Positions 1 to 9,008 of a stretch of 64,000 nucleotides of DNA are shown piece after piece (the first letter of the stretch is position 1; each line of letters starts with the position of its first letter). The translations under genes and the position numbers were made by a program. The DNA comes from Nocardia lijiangensis NBRC 108240 (GTDB taxonomy: Bacteria > Actinomycetota > Actinomycetes > Mycobacteriales > Mycobacteriaceae): NCBI RefSeq assembly GCF_001613045.1, contig NZ_BDBP01000021.1, positions 49,678 through 113,677 of the forward strand, in the 5' to 3' direction. The notes under the pieces are model-generated. The model was not told the DNA's origin, ran no database searches, and saw only the letters and a list, made by a program, of their open reading frames with translations.

Positions 1-1204
1 CGGGCAGGGTGACGGTCGGGTAGCCGGCGTCGCGGGCGCGCAGGCCGTACTCGGCATCGTCCCACTTGAGGAACAGCGGCAGCGGCTGGCCGATCTCCTC
101 GGCGACCTGGCGCGGGATCACGCAGGTCCACCAGCCGTTGAAGTCGACGTCGATGCGCCGGTGCAACAGCTTGGAGTTGTCGCGGTCGCGCAGCGGGTAC
201 TTGGAGAAATCGTGGTCGTATTCGACGTTCGGGGCCGCCGTCCACATGAAGATGCTCCGGTCGACCACCTCGCCCATGACGTGCAGGTGCGAGCGCTCCT
301 GCAAGTTGAGCATCTGCCCGCCGACCAGCATCGGCGACTTGGTGAACCGGGAGAAGGCCAGCGCGCGCAGGATCGAGTCCGGCTCGATCTCGATGTCGTC
401 GTCCATGTAGACGATGTACTGGGCGTCGGTGGTCTTCAACGCCTCGTACATGACCCGGCTGTAGCCGCCGGAACCACCGAGATTGGGCTGGTCATGGATG
501 GCGAGCCGGTCACCGAGCACGGCGGCGGCCTCGGCGAAACCGGGCTCGTCGACGACCTTCTTGGTGCCCTGGTCGGGGATGATGACGGCCTTGATCTTCT
601 CCAGCACCAGCGGGTCGGCGCCGAGGGCGCCGAGGGTCTTCACCGCGTCGGTGGGCCGGTTGAAGGTGGGCATGCCGACCGCGATGCTGCCATCGCCCGG
701 CGCCTCGACCGGGGCGTACCAGCCGCCGGAGAGCAGCGTGACCGCCGTGTCGGTGGTGATGTCGAACCAGATCCAGCCGCCGTCCTCGAACGGGGCGAGC
801 TCGGTCTCGAACTCCACCGTCGTCGAGTCGGCGCCCGACGCGACCGCGAACTCCTTGCCCTGCACGTGGATTCGCGAGCCGTCGGCCTTGGAGCGGTACA
901 TGTCCACCCGGCCGTGTCCGGCCAGCTCCAGCCGCAGCACCACCGAGGTCAGCACGCTCCAGCGACGCCAGTAGCTGGCGGGCAGCGCGTTGAAGTAGGT
1001 GCAGAACGAGACCTCGGACTCCGCGCCGATGGACAGCGAAGTGCGGGTGGTCGCGTGCGCGCGCTTGGCGTTGGTCGCTGATTCCTCCAGGTAGAGGGTG
1101 CGCACGTCGAGGGGCTCACCCGGCCGGGGCAGGATGATGCGCTGCAGCAGCGATTTCGCGCGGGTCTCGGTCGTCATGTCTTCCAACATCGGTGAAGAGG
1201 TCAT
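1..1204 (-). CDS. glfT2: Galactofuranosyltransferase GlfT2 (C-terminus cut by window edge)
   Basis: Polymerising UDP-galactofuranosyltransferase that builds the galactan of mycolyl-arabinogalactan at the inner face of the membrane. About 401 N-terminal residues are visible; the family is usually near 640, so the 3' part lies left of position 1. Visible marks are the GT2 nucleotide-binding triad YMDDDIEI at about residues 266-273 and KWDDAEY at about 379-385, which fits the catalytic WDD region of the family. The ATG at 1204 was chosen because it lies six bases after the glf stop and gives MTSSPMLEDMTTETR. It is the second gene of a glf-glfT2 operon, the arrangement known in mycobacteria. The identification is firm; only the C-terminus is unseen. 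Confidence 0.93.
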   Translation of the reverse strand, partial: MTSSPMLEDMTTETRAKSLLQRIILPRPGEPLDVRTLYLEESATNAKRAHATTRTSLSIGAESEVSFCTYFNALPASYWRRWSVLTSVVLRLELAGHGRVDMYRSKADGSRIHVQGKEFAVASGADSTTVEFETELAPFEDGGWIWFDITTDTAVTLLSGGWYAPVEAPGDGSIAVGMPTFNRPTDAVKTLGALGADPLVLEKIKAVIIPDQGTKKVVDEPGFAEAAAVLGDRLAIHDQPNLGGSGGYSRVMYEALKTTDAQYIVYMDDDIEIEPDSILRALAFSRFTKSPMLVGGQMLNLQERSHLHVMGEVVDRSIFMWTAAPNVEYDHDFSKYPLRDRDNSKLLHRRIDVDFNGWWTCVIPRQVAEEIGQPLPLFLKWDDAEYGLRARDAGYPTVTLP

Positions 1205-1210
1205 TCTGCT

Positions 1211-2554
<1,344 letters not shown>

Positions 2555-2648
2555 CTATTACATAGGCACCCGAACTGAACATTCGTCCAGTTATGCCGCT
2601 GCGTTGGTCCATCGCAGCACCAACGATCGATCGACCGGATGGCTCGCC

Positions 2649-3866
2649 ATGCGTATTCCACGCCTCCTCGCCCCGCTCACCGGTGCCCTCGCCCTGTGCG
2701 CGATCCTCGGCACCAGCGTCCTCGTCCCCGGGACCGCCCGGGCAGCCGACGATTCCCTGGCCGCGACGCCCGTCACCGACGGCGCCGCACTCTGCGTCAC
2801 CGGCGCACCCACCTTCGACGACGTGGTCACCGCGGCCGCGACCGCCGTGCGCACGCTGGTCCCGCCGGAGCAAGTCGCGGGCTACGACCGCCAGGTCGCC
2901 GACTTCCGCGCCACCCTCGCCGCCGTGCGGGTGCACCGCGACGGCCTGCCCATGCATCCGGCCGCCGTCGGCGAACGACCGGACTTCCTAGACGACCCGA
3001 TCGTCACCTATGTGGTCAACGGCCTGGACGCGGTGCGCACCGGCCGCATCCACGAGACCATGTCGGTCTCCCACCTCACCGTGAACGACGCCATCGAGGT
3101 GTTCGTGCTGGCGACCAGGATCGTGAAGATCCCGGCCCAGCTGGTCGCCAGCATGGTGCCCACCGTCGGCTTCTTCCTGAAGCCGATCGTCGGCGCGATG
3201 TTCAACGGCGTGAAAGCGGTGAGCCGCAAGGTGCAGGAGTTCATCGCGGCCAACTGCGCGGCGCCGAACGCCTACCCGCGGCTCGAGCTGGACGAATACC
3301 CGATCGAGCGTGTCGAACTGCCCGCGCCGCTGATCGACCTCGCCAACGCCCTGGTGCGCGCCGACGGCACCTGCACCCCGCTGGCCGAGCTCACCACCGC
3401 CGCTCTGGTCGAACGCACCAGGACCTACCTCGACACCGCGGGCCTGCCGCTGGACCGGCCCGCGATGCACGCCGCCGCCGACGCGATGCAAGCGTTCCTC
3501 AGCGAGAACCGGGTCGCCGAACTCGCTCTGCTGCGCCGCACCGAGGAACTCGGCCCGCTGGTGCACGCCCTCGACTACGGCCCGCTGACCTTCCTCACCA
3601 ACCTCGGCTTCAGCCTCTACGAGGGCCGCGCGCTGAACACCGTGCCGCTCGCCGAGATACGCGTCGAACACGCGCTGGACCTGGCCACCCTCACCCTCGA
3701 CATCACCGGCCTGCTCCTCACCGCAGGCAACATGGCCCTCGGCTTCACCGGCGTGGCCTCCAGCGTCACCACCCCCCTCTCGATCATCCAAACCCTCGCC
3801 TTCGCCCCCACCACCTACGGCACACCGATCCTCAAGGGAGTCATGCAATCCATGTGCGCCGCATAG
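2649..3866 (+). CDS. Exported protein of unknown function
   Basis: I do not recognise a family with a named function. The predicted protein of 405 residues starts with a clear signal peptide: MRIPRLLAPL, then a hydrophobic Ala/Leu core, ending GTARA before ADDS, where signal peptidase I would cut. An upstream ATG at 2604 in the same frame would add 15 residues and bury the signal peptide, so 2649 is preferred although no strong Shine-Dalgarno is visible. The mature part has four cysteines in LCVTG, ANCAAP, GTCTP and the last residues MCAA, and two hydrophobic stretches (about residues 150-190 and 340-390). It is convergent with the next gene and ends just before a nested hairpin. Confidence 0.8.
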   Translation: MRIPRLLAPLTGALALCAILGTSVLVPGTARAADDSLAATPVTDGAALCVTGAPTFDDVVTAAATAVRTLVPPEQVAGYDRQVADFRATLAAVRVHRDGLPMHPAAVGERPDFLDDPIVTYVVNGLDAVRTGRIHETMSVSHLTVNDAIEVFVLATRIVKIPAQLVASMVPTVGFFLKPIVGAMFNGVKAVSRKVQEFIAANCAAPNAYPRLELDEYPIERVELPAPLIDLANALVRADGTCTPLAELTTAALVERTRTYLDTAGLPLDRPAMHAAADAMQAFLSENRVAELALLRRTEELGPLVHALDYGPLTFLTNLGFSLYEGRALNTVPLAEIRVEHALDLATLTLDITGLLLTAGNMALGFTGVASSVTTPLSIIQTLAFAPTTYGTPILKGVMQSMCAA

Positions 3867-3868
3867 GT

Positions 3869-3938
3869 CTTCGCAGACGGTGCGTACTCCTCGCAGAGGT
3901 TGCAGCCTCTGCGAGGAGTCCCGGCGATCTGCGAAGTC
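3869..3938. terminator. Nested double hairpin between convergent genes (class A element)
   Basis: The inner stem is perfect: 14-base arms at 3886-3899 and 3906-3919 (ACTCCTCGCAGAGG and its complement) with a six-base loop. An outer pair, CTTCGCAGA at 3869-3877 and TCTGCGAAG at 3930-3938, encloses it. It sits between the 3' ends of two convergent genes, as expected for a bidirectional terminator. The CTCGCAG/CTGCGAG core recurs at 34.3 kb, 35.0-35.9 kb, 39.2 kb and 59.7 kb. Confidence 0.75.
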
Positions 3939-4002
3939 GGTTCGTCTGGTTCAGGATGGGAAGCCGATGTACGGCCGGCCTGTCGGTCCGCTTCGGTAGC
4001 GA

Positions 4003-4488
4003 TCAGTAGTACGGGTACGGCGGGTGGCCGTAGGGCGGGGCGGGTGGATACGTGGGTGGGTAGGCCGGTTGACGGCGGGCGGCGATCCATCGGCCCGTCG
4101 GGCTCGCGACCGTGAGACCGAAGATGGTGCCGGACAGCAGAAGTGGCATTCCGCCCGCGACGCCGCCGATGGCGACCAGCACGAAGGCGCCGAGCAGGGC
4201 GATCGAGGACAACCCGATGATGATCACGCGACCCGCCGTCTGCCGCATGAAAAGCAGCAGCGCGCCGAGCAGCCAGAGCATCGCGACCAGCGCTCCGACG
4301 CCGATGCCGACGAACGCGACGGGCTCCACCTCGTTGTCCGGGTCGAGCGCCGCGACGAGGCCGACGACCACGCCCAGCGTGCCGAGCAGGCCGACGAGCG
4401 TCGACAGCACCCCTGCGGTGATCGCGGTGGCGCCGGTGGGCGCGGGCGGCGGATAGCCGTAACCCGGCGGGCTGTACGGGTAGTTCAT
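4003..4488 (-). CDS. Pro/Tyr-rich four-helix membrane protein (paralog 1)
   Basis: A 161-residue membrane protein of unknown role. The N-terminus is Pro/Tyr rich (MNYPYSPPGYGYPPPAP), followed by four hydrophobic helices at about residues 22-46, 58-83, 87-108 and 111-128, and a C-terminal tail with PTGRWIAARRQPAYPP and ending PPYPYY. Such proline/tyrosine tails on small membrane proteins are common in actinobacteria. It is the last of three consecutive genes on this strand. Its four-helix core aligns by eye with the C-terminal half of the gene at 5166-6131 (both have AGRV-I-IGLSSI and SPTGRWIA), showing gene duplication. Confidence 0.8.
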   Translation of the reverse strand: MNYPYSPPGYGYPPPAPTGATAITAGVLSTLVGLLGTLGVVVGLVAALDPDNEVEPVAFVGIGVGALVAMLWLLGALLLFMRQTAGRVIIIGLSSIALLGAFVLVAIGGVAGGMPLLLSGTIFGLTVASPTGRWIAARRQPAYPPTYPPAPPYGHPPYPYY

Positions 4489-4534
4489 TCGAGATCCCCC
4501 TCGCGGCTCGCGCGATCAGCGCGTGCCGATACGT

Positions 4535-5098
4535 TCAGTAGTGCGGATACTGCGGCGGGCCATACGCGTACGGCGGCGGGCCGTACATCGGCGGGGCGGC
4601 CGGGGTCCGGCCTGCGGCGACCCAGCGGGCGGTGGAGCCGACGGCGGCGAGGATGCCGGTGAGCAGGGGCAGGCTGACGCCGAGCGCCAAACCGACGGTG
4701 GCGGCGCTGGATTCGCTGAGCATGCCCGCGTCTTCGATGACGCCGAGGCTGACGAAGCCCTGAATCACAGCCAAGGTGCAGGCCACTACGATCAGGGTGC
4801 GTCCAGCGCCTTTGCGGGCCAGCAACAGGATTCCACCGAGCAACAGCATGGCCGCGATACCGCCCGAGGTCGCGACCACGGCGTAGAACTCGGTCTCGGT
4901 CGGGCCGGTCGCGGAGCTGCCGATCGACCGGCGCACGTCCTCGAGCCTTTGCAGCGCGAAGAAACCGCTGATCGCCGTGAAGCCTCCGTACGCACCGCCG
5001 AGCAGCGCGAGAACTCCCGCCATGATCGCGGTGCCCCCACTCGGCGGCGGCACGTATCCGTACGGCGGATACGCGGGATAACCCGGTGGTGGATACAC
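4535..5098 (-). CDS. Pro/Tyr-rich four-helix membrane protein (paralog 2)
   Basis: A 187-residue membrane protein starting MYPPPGYPAYPPYGYVPPP and ending YAYGPPQYPHY, with four hydrophobic segments between about residues 24 and 150. It shares with its neighbours the plan of Pro/Tyr head, GGTAIMAGVLALLGG opening helix, a basic KGAGRTLIVV turn and a ST-RWVA motif before the tail, but is more diverged. A GGGGGTT-like purine run lies just before the ATG. No catalytic motif is seen. Function unknown; the context (three tandem relatives beside envelope genes) suggests an envelope-related role but nothing more specific. Confidence 0.78.
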   Translation of the reverse strand: MYPPPGYPAYPPYGYVPPPSGGTAIMAGVLALLGGAYGGFTAISGFFALQRLEDVRRSIGSSATGPTETEFYAVVATSGGIAAMLLLGGILLLARKGAGRTLIVVACTLAVIQGFVSLGVIEDAGMLSESSAATVGLALGVSLPLLTGILAAVGSTARWVAAGRTPAAPPMYGPPPYAYGPPQYPHY

Positions 5099-5165
5099 GT
5101 CGAAACCCCCCTCGTTGCTGCGCGGTGAACTCTACAGCGCCAATGCTGGTGCGCTCGACCCCAAT

Positions 5166-6131
5166 TCAGCTCGTCGGCGGCTGGCCGTAAGGCGCGGGTT
5201 GGCGCCGGGAGGCGATCCACCGGCCCGTCGGGCTCGTGACCGAGAGACAGAAGATGGCGCCGGACAGGACGAATGGGAGCCAGCCCATCACCCCGCCGAG
5301 GGCGGCGGCCAGAACGAATCCGCCGACCAAGCCGATCGAGGACAAGCCGATGAGGATGACGCGCCCCGCCTTCCGCCGCTTGAACAACAGCAGCGCACCG
5401 AGCAGCCAGAGCAGCGCGATCGCCGCACCGACGCCGAAGCCGATGAACGCGATGGGCCCGACTTCGCGAGCCGGGTCGCGCAGCGCCAGCACAAGGCCGA
5501 GGCCAACGCCGACCGCACTGAGCAAGCCGACGAGCGTCGACAGCATCGCCGCGGTGACCCCGGCCACCGCGGTGCTCGCGGTGATGCCGATCGGCGGTGC
5601 GCTCGACGAAGGGGCAGCCGACCGAATCGCCGCCGCGGCAAGGATCGCGATGACCGCGGGCAGCACCAATCCCGTGAGATTCACCAGCCATTCGCCGTGC
5701 ACCATTGCGGTGACAGTGCCGGTCAGACCCGCGGTCGACGTGGCGATATCCACCGCGAGGCCGCCCTTCTCGGCCCAGTGGATGCCGTACTCGGATTCGT
5801 AGCCGCGGAGCGCGGCGAACACCCCGGCGATACCGACGACCGTCCAGACACCCGCGGCGACGAGCACCGTGAAGCGCCCGTCCTCGTCACCGCGCAGGGT
5901 CAGGACCGCGCCGTAGCCGAGCGCGAACACCAGCAGCAGGGTGCCGAGCGCCGTCGAGAACGCGAGCGAGTTGTCGTAGCGTTGCGGGTCGGAGAAGAAG
6001 CCGAAGGCGAGGACGAGCAGCCCGACCAGGTTCGCCGCCGCGCCGATGGCCGCGAACAGCGCCACCGCGGTCGCGAGCGCCCCTGCGGGCTCGGCCCGCT
6101 GAACGCCCGAACTCTCCTGGCTGTAGAGCAT
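5166..6131 (-). CDS. Eight-helix membrane protein containing a paralog-1-like C-terminal half
   Basis: A protein of 321 residues when started at the ATG at 6131, which follows a strong Shine-Dalgarno (GGAGGGACAAGACGC then ATG). A -10-like TACTTT lies about 40 bases upstream. The same frame stays open to 6413, but that extension lacks a ribosome site. The N-terminal half has four extra helices and an insert around GYESEYGIHWAEKGG. The C-terminal half (residues about 185-321) repeats the four-helix core of the gene at 4003-4488, including LLWLLGALLLF, AGRVILIGLSSI and SPTGRWIASRRQPAP. It is therefore an expanded member of the same local family. Function unknown. Confidence 0.8.
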   Translation of the reverse strand: MLYSQESSGVQRAEPAGALATAVALFAAIGAAANLVGLLVLAFGFFSDPQRYDNSLAFSTALGTLLLVFALGYGAVLTLRGDEDGRFTVLVAAGVWTVVGIAGVFAALRGYESEYGIHWAEKGGLAVDIATSTAGLTGTVTAMVHGEWLVNLTGLVLPAVIAILAAAAIRSAAPSSSAPPIGITASTAVAGVTAAMLSTLVGLLSAVGVGLGLVLALRDPAREVGPIAFIGFGVGAAIALLWLLGALLLFKRRKAGRVILIGLSSIGLVGGFVLAAALGGVMGWLPFVLSGAIFCLSVTSPTGRWIASRRQPAPYGQPPTS

Positions 6132-6273
6132 GCGTCTTGTCCCTCCGATTCGGTCGGTCGAACCCATAAAGTATGCGCACGAATTGCCCCGCGCGCGGCG
6201 TTCGGTCAGCGCGGCGATCACCCGCCACGCCGGGATCACCTCAGCGTGAACCCCGCCCGGCTTCTTGCCCGTG

Positions 6274-6325
6274 CACGTGTCTTCCCTCCGGCTTCGAGCG
6301 AACCCATGATCATGCACGCAAAAGC
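6274..6325 (-). repeat. Decayed copy of the 5' leader of the gene at 5166-6131
   Basis: On the minus strand this stretch reads ATCATGGGTTCG, a short variable part, then GGAGGGAAGACAC and GTG. It matches the leader of the real gene at 6132-6180 (TTTATGGGTTCG, then GGAGGGACAAGACGC and ATG). After the GTG the frame stops after 11 codons. This looks like the remnant of a duplicated gene start, in keeping with the three tandem paralogs beside it. Confidence 0.5.
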
Positions 6326-6355
6326 GCCCGCACGCGAATTCGCGTGCGGGCGCTT
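6322..6355. terminator. 34-bp perfect palindrome, probable terminator of the MerR gene
   Basis: Positions 6322-6338 (AAGCGCCCGCACGCGAA) are the exact reverse complement of 6339-6355, with an EcoRI-like GAATTC at the centre. On the minus strand it is followed by TTT. It lies 84 bases after the stop of the MerR gene and about 190 bases before the start of the next minus-strand gene, so it most likely ends the MerR transcript. Confidence 0.65.
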
Positions 6356-6438
6356 GATTCTCACTCCCGATCAACGGGGGACCACCGGGCGTGGCCGGTC
6401 GGTGCCCGCGCATGGCCGGAGCGAAGGCGGGGGTACGC

Positions 6439-7212
6439 CTACCGGAGGTTGGCCTCCGCGTAGACCTTCATCGCGTCGCGGACGAACGCCGCGGTGCCCT
6501 CGCCGTGCACGTCGTAGTTGACCGCGAATCGCGGGTCGGTGACGTACATTTCGCCGAGTCCGATGAAGGCTTCGGCCTTCACCGGACGGTCACCCCAGCC
6601 GTCGCCGACCCAGGCGCGGTGCCGGGCGGTGATGGCTTGGACCTCGTCGCTGTCCACCGGAAGCCCGGCGGCGTGTGCGCGACCGAAGTCGGCGGCGATG
6701 TCCAGCTGGGTCTGCTGGAAATCCTTCTTCTGCTGATCGCTGAGCGAACGCCACCAGCGGTCACCGCTTTCGTAGGCCTCCTTGCCCCAGCGTTCGATGA
6801 CCTCGTCCTTGTACTGAGTGTGGTCGAACCCATCGAAAACTTCTGCTGCCACGAGTTTTTCACCTCTTTCCGTCTTCTGCAGCGTGTTGTGCACCGATTC
6901 GATCCGGCGTCGGATCCGATCCTGTTCCTGCCGAAGCAGTTCCAGGTGCGTACGCAGTGCGGCGGTGGCGTCCTGTTCGCCGGCGAGAACTTCGGCGATG
7001 ACCGGGAGGCCGAGGCCGAGTTCCCGCAGCAGCAGGATGCGTTGCAACCGCACGAGGGAGTCCTGGTCGTAGTAGCGGTACCCGTTGGCGCCGGTCCGGC
7101 TGGGCGGCAACAGCCCGAGCTGGCCGTAGTGGCGCAGCGTGCGGCTGGTGGTACCGGCCGCCTTCGCCAGATCCTGGATGGACCATTCACCGGGCCGGGT
7201 GCCCGCGGTCAT
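6439..7212 (-). CDS. MerR-family regulator with TipAS-type ligand domain
   Basis: A 257-residue transcription regulator. The N-terminus has the winged-helix MerR signature WSIQDLAKAAGTTSRTLRHY followed by GLLPPSRTGANGYRYYD. A coiled coil spans about residues 85-125 (RQEQDRIRRRIESVHNTLQ), and the C-terminal 130 residues resemble the TipAS antibiotic-binding domain of TipA proteins (WGKEAYESGDRWWRSLS, ending AMKVYAEANLR). The ATG at 7212 is chosen because GGAGGG lies seven bases upstream; the upstream ATG at 7257 has no such site. A MerR-type promoter lies immediately upstream, suggesting autoregulation. TipA-like proteins sense thiopeptides or other small molecules; the ligand here is unknown. 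Confidence 0.88.
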   Translation of the reverse strand: MTAGTRPGEWSIQDLAKAAGTTSRTLRHYGQLGLLPPSRTGANGYRYYDQDSLVRLQRILLLRELGLGLPVIAEVLAGEQDATAALRTHLELLRQEQDRIRRRIESVHNTLQKTERGEKLVAAEVFDGFDHTQYKDEVIERWGKEAYESGDRWWRSLSDQQKKDFQQTQLDIAADFGRAHAAGLPVDSDEVQAITARHRAWVGDGWGDRPVKAEAFIGLGEMYVTDPRFAVNYDVHGEGTAAFVRDAMKVYAEANLR

Positions 7213-7257
7213 GACCAGGCCCTCCTTCCATTTCTCATCGGTGAAATCAGTCTGCAA

Positions 7258-7284
7258 GTTGACGCTACGTCAAGGTCAACCCGC
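7258..7284 (-). promoter_or_regulatory. MerR-type promoter/operator
   Basis: On the minus strand TTGACC (-35) is followed by a 19-base spacer and a weak -10 CAGACT. Within it lie inverted arms GTTGAC at 7258-7263 and GTCAAC at 7275-7280, and a nested TTGAC/GTCAA pair at 7259-7273. An over-long 19-base spacer carrying a dyad is the hallmark of promoters that MerR proteins activate by DNA distortion. It points at the MerR gene itself. Confidence 0.6.
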
Positions 7285-7289
7285 TTTTC

Positions 7290-8315
7290 TCAGCTTTTCG
7301 TCCCCACCAGAATGCGCGCGGGGACGGCAGGCCGCTCGCCCTTTTCTGGTCCGTCGGCAGTGACGTCCTCGCCGACCTCGGCAGTCCCGCCGACCTTCGC
7401 TGCTTCGCTGACCACTGCGACGCCACCGTTGGAGGCCTTCGGCCGCGCGGTGGTCTGTCCGAGCAACGTGCCACCCAGCGCGATGACCATGCCGAGCACC
7501 TGCAGCGGAGTCAGCGCCTGTCCCAGCGCGACCCAGCCGATGGCCGCCGCCGACACCGGGCTGAGCAGTCCGAGGAACGCGACCGACGTGGCGGGCACCT
7601 TCCCGATGCCGCGGAACCACAACCAGTAGGCCAGCGCGGTGCCGATCACGCCGAGGTAGAGGTAGCCGCCCACGGCCCGGCCGTCCAGCGCGGGCGGGGC
7701 GCCCTCGATCAGCGCGGCGAGCGGAAGGATGAACAGGCCGCCCGCGGTGAGCTGCCAGCCCGTCATCGCCAGCGGACCGACGCCTTCCGGCCGTCCCCAT
7801 TTCTTGGTCAGCACCGTGCCGAGCGCCATCGATCCCGCGCCGGCCAGTCCGGCGATCACGCCGACGGTGTCGAGCTGGGCGGTGGCGCGCAGCACCACGA
7901 GCGAGACGCCGAACACGCCGATCAGTCCGGCGAGAACCTTACGGCCGGTGGGCCTTTCGTTCAGCACCCCGACGGCGAAGAGCAGCGCGAACATGGGCGC
8001 GACCGCGCCGAGCACTCCGGCGACGCCGCCAGGCAGCCGGTAGGCGGCGAGGAACAACAGCGGGAAGAACGCGCCGATGTTGAGCACACCGAGCGCCGCG
8101 GCGCGACCGATCCACAACCCCTTCGGCAGCGTCCGCGTGAGTGCGAGCAGCACGAGCCCGGCGGGCAGCGCGCGCATCAGCGCGGTGAACAGCGGCCGGT
8201 CCGGTGGCAGGAATTCGGTGGTGACGGCGTAGGTGGAGCCCCAGACGATCGGCGTGAGGGCGGTGAGCGCGAGGGTGCCCACGTAGGGGTTCCGTGTCGC
8301 GGTGGTGATGGTCAT
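7290..8315 (-). CDS. EamA/DMT-family transporter
   Basis: A 341-residue drug/metabolite transporter with ten predicted membrane helices made of two EamA repeats (about residues 12-145 and 155-290). Typical family stretches are TPIVWGSTYAVTTEF near the start and GVIGTALAYWLWFRGIGKV in the second repeat. The last 50 residues after LLGQTTARPK are hydrophilic and low-complexity. It is divergently transcribed from a MarR gene, and the shared intergenic region carries inverted repeats, so the MarR protein probably controls this exporter. The substrate cannot be read from the sequence. Confidence 0.88.
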   Translation of the reverse strand: MTITTATRNPYVGTLALTALTPIVWGSTYAVTTEFLPPDRPLFTALMRALPAGLVLLALTRTLPKGLWIGRAAALGVLNIGAFFPLLFLAAYRLPGGVAGVLGAVAPMFALLFAVGVLNERPTGRKVLAGLIGVFGVSLVVLRATAQLDTVGVIAGLAGAGSMALGTVLTKKWGRPEGVGPLAMTGWQLTAGGLFILPLAALIEGAPPALDGRAVGGYLYLGVIGTALAYWLWFRGIGKVPATSVAFLGLLSPVSAAAIGWVALGQALTPLQVLGMVIALGGTLLGQTTARPKASNGGVAVVSEAAKVGGTAEVGEDVTADGPEKGERPAVPARILVGTKS

Positions 8316-8335
8316 GTCGGTCGCTCCTCATTGAT

Positions 8336-8400
8336 AATCTCAACGTTGAAATATCTACTCCTCGCGGTGTCTTATCGTCAAGTAGATGAATGTTGAGATT
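8336..8400. promoter_or_regulatory. Probable MarR operators between DMT transporter and MarR genes
   Basis: AATCTCAAC at 8336-8344 is mirrored by GTTGAGATT at 8392-8400, and TATCTACT at 8352-8359 by AGTAGATGA at 8381-8389. The left site itself contains the palindrome TCAACGTTGA (8340-8349). Two copies of the same dyad in opposite orientation between divergent genes fit binding of a MarR dimer that represses both promoters. Confidence 0.6.
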
Positions 8401-8420
8401 CTTAGAAGAGAGGGATCACG

Positions 8421-8921
8421 ATGGGCGACGCCGTCGACCTGATCACCGCGCACTGGCGCCGCGAGCGTCCGGACGTGGATGTCTCGCCGATGCATGTCAT
8501 CGGCCGGATCACCCGCTTGTCCCGGGTGCTCGAGCAGGACCTCAAGCGATTCTTCGCCGGACACGGCCTGGAGTTCTGGGAGTTCGACGTGCTCGCGACA
8601 CTGCGCCGCTCCGGCGGCGCGGACGGCCTCACCGCGGGCGCGCTGAACCGGGCCGCGATGGTCACCTCCGGCGCCATCACCAACCGCATCGACCGGCTGG
8701 CGGCCAAGGGCCTGGTCGAACGAGTGCCGTGCCCCGAGGACCGGCGCTCCATCCGGGTTCGCCTCACCGCCGAGGGCAGGAAACTGATCGACGACCTGCT
8801 TCCGTTGCACATCGCCAACGAGCAGCGCCTGCTCGAGGCCCTCGACGCGCAGGATCGCGAGCACCTGACCGCACTGCTGCGCACGCTGGCCGAGTCATTG
8901 GGCGACACCGCGCTGGACTGA
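8421..8921 (+). CDS. MarR-family transcriptional regulator
   Basis: A 166-residue winged-helix repressor. The MarR core runs from HVIGRITRLSRVLEQDL through the recognition helix region GALNRAAMVTSGAITNRIDRL and the wing RVPCPEDRRSIRVRLTAEGR, with a C-terminal dimerisation helix ending LAESLGDTALD. A purine-rich GAGAGGG lies seven bases before the ATG. It is divergent from the DMT transporter gene, and the intergenic dyads strongly suggest local autoregulation and control of that transporter. Confidence 0.92.
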   Translation: MGDAVDLITAHWRRERPDVDVSPMHVIGRITRLSRVLEQDLKRFFAGHGLEFWEFDVLATLRRSGGADGLTAGALNRAAMVTSGAITNRIDRLAAKGLVERVPCPEDRRSIRVRLTAEGRKLIDDLLPLHIANEQRLLEALDAQDREHLTALLRTLAESLGDTALD

Positions 8922-9008
8922 CGGGCCGAATCCGAGCAAGCGCGCCGCACGGGAGAACGCCACATCGAGCAGCTCGTCGCATCCGAAACCCTTGCGGCAC
9001 TGGGCCGA

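Noticed and set aside
161..1081. Plus-strand frame of 306 codons opposite glfT2
   Set aside because: It is antisense to a clearly coding galactofuranosyltransferase; composition is that of a GC-driven shadow.
2639..4009. Plus-strand frame of 456 codons
   Set aside because: Shifted frame of the exported protein with Arg/His/Pro-rich translation; it also runs through the terminator hairpin.
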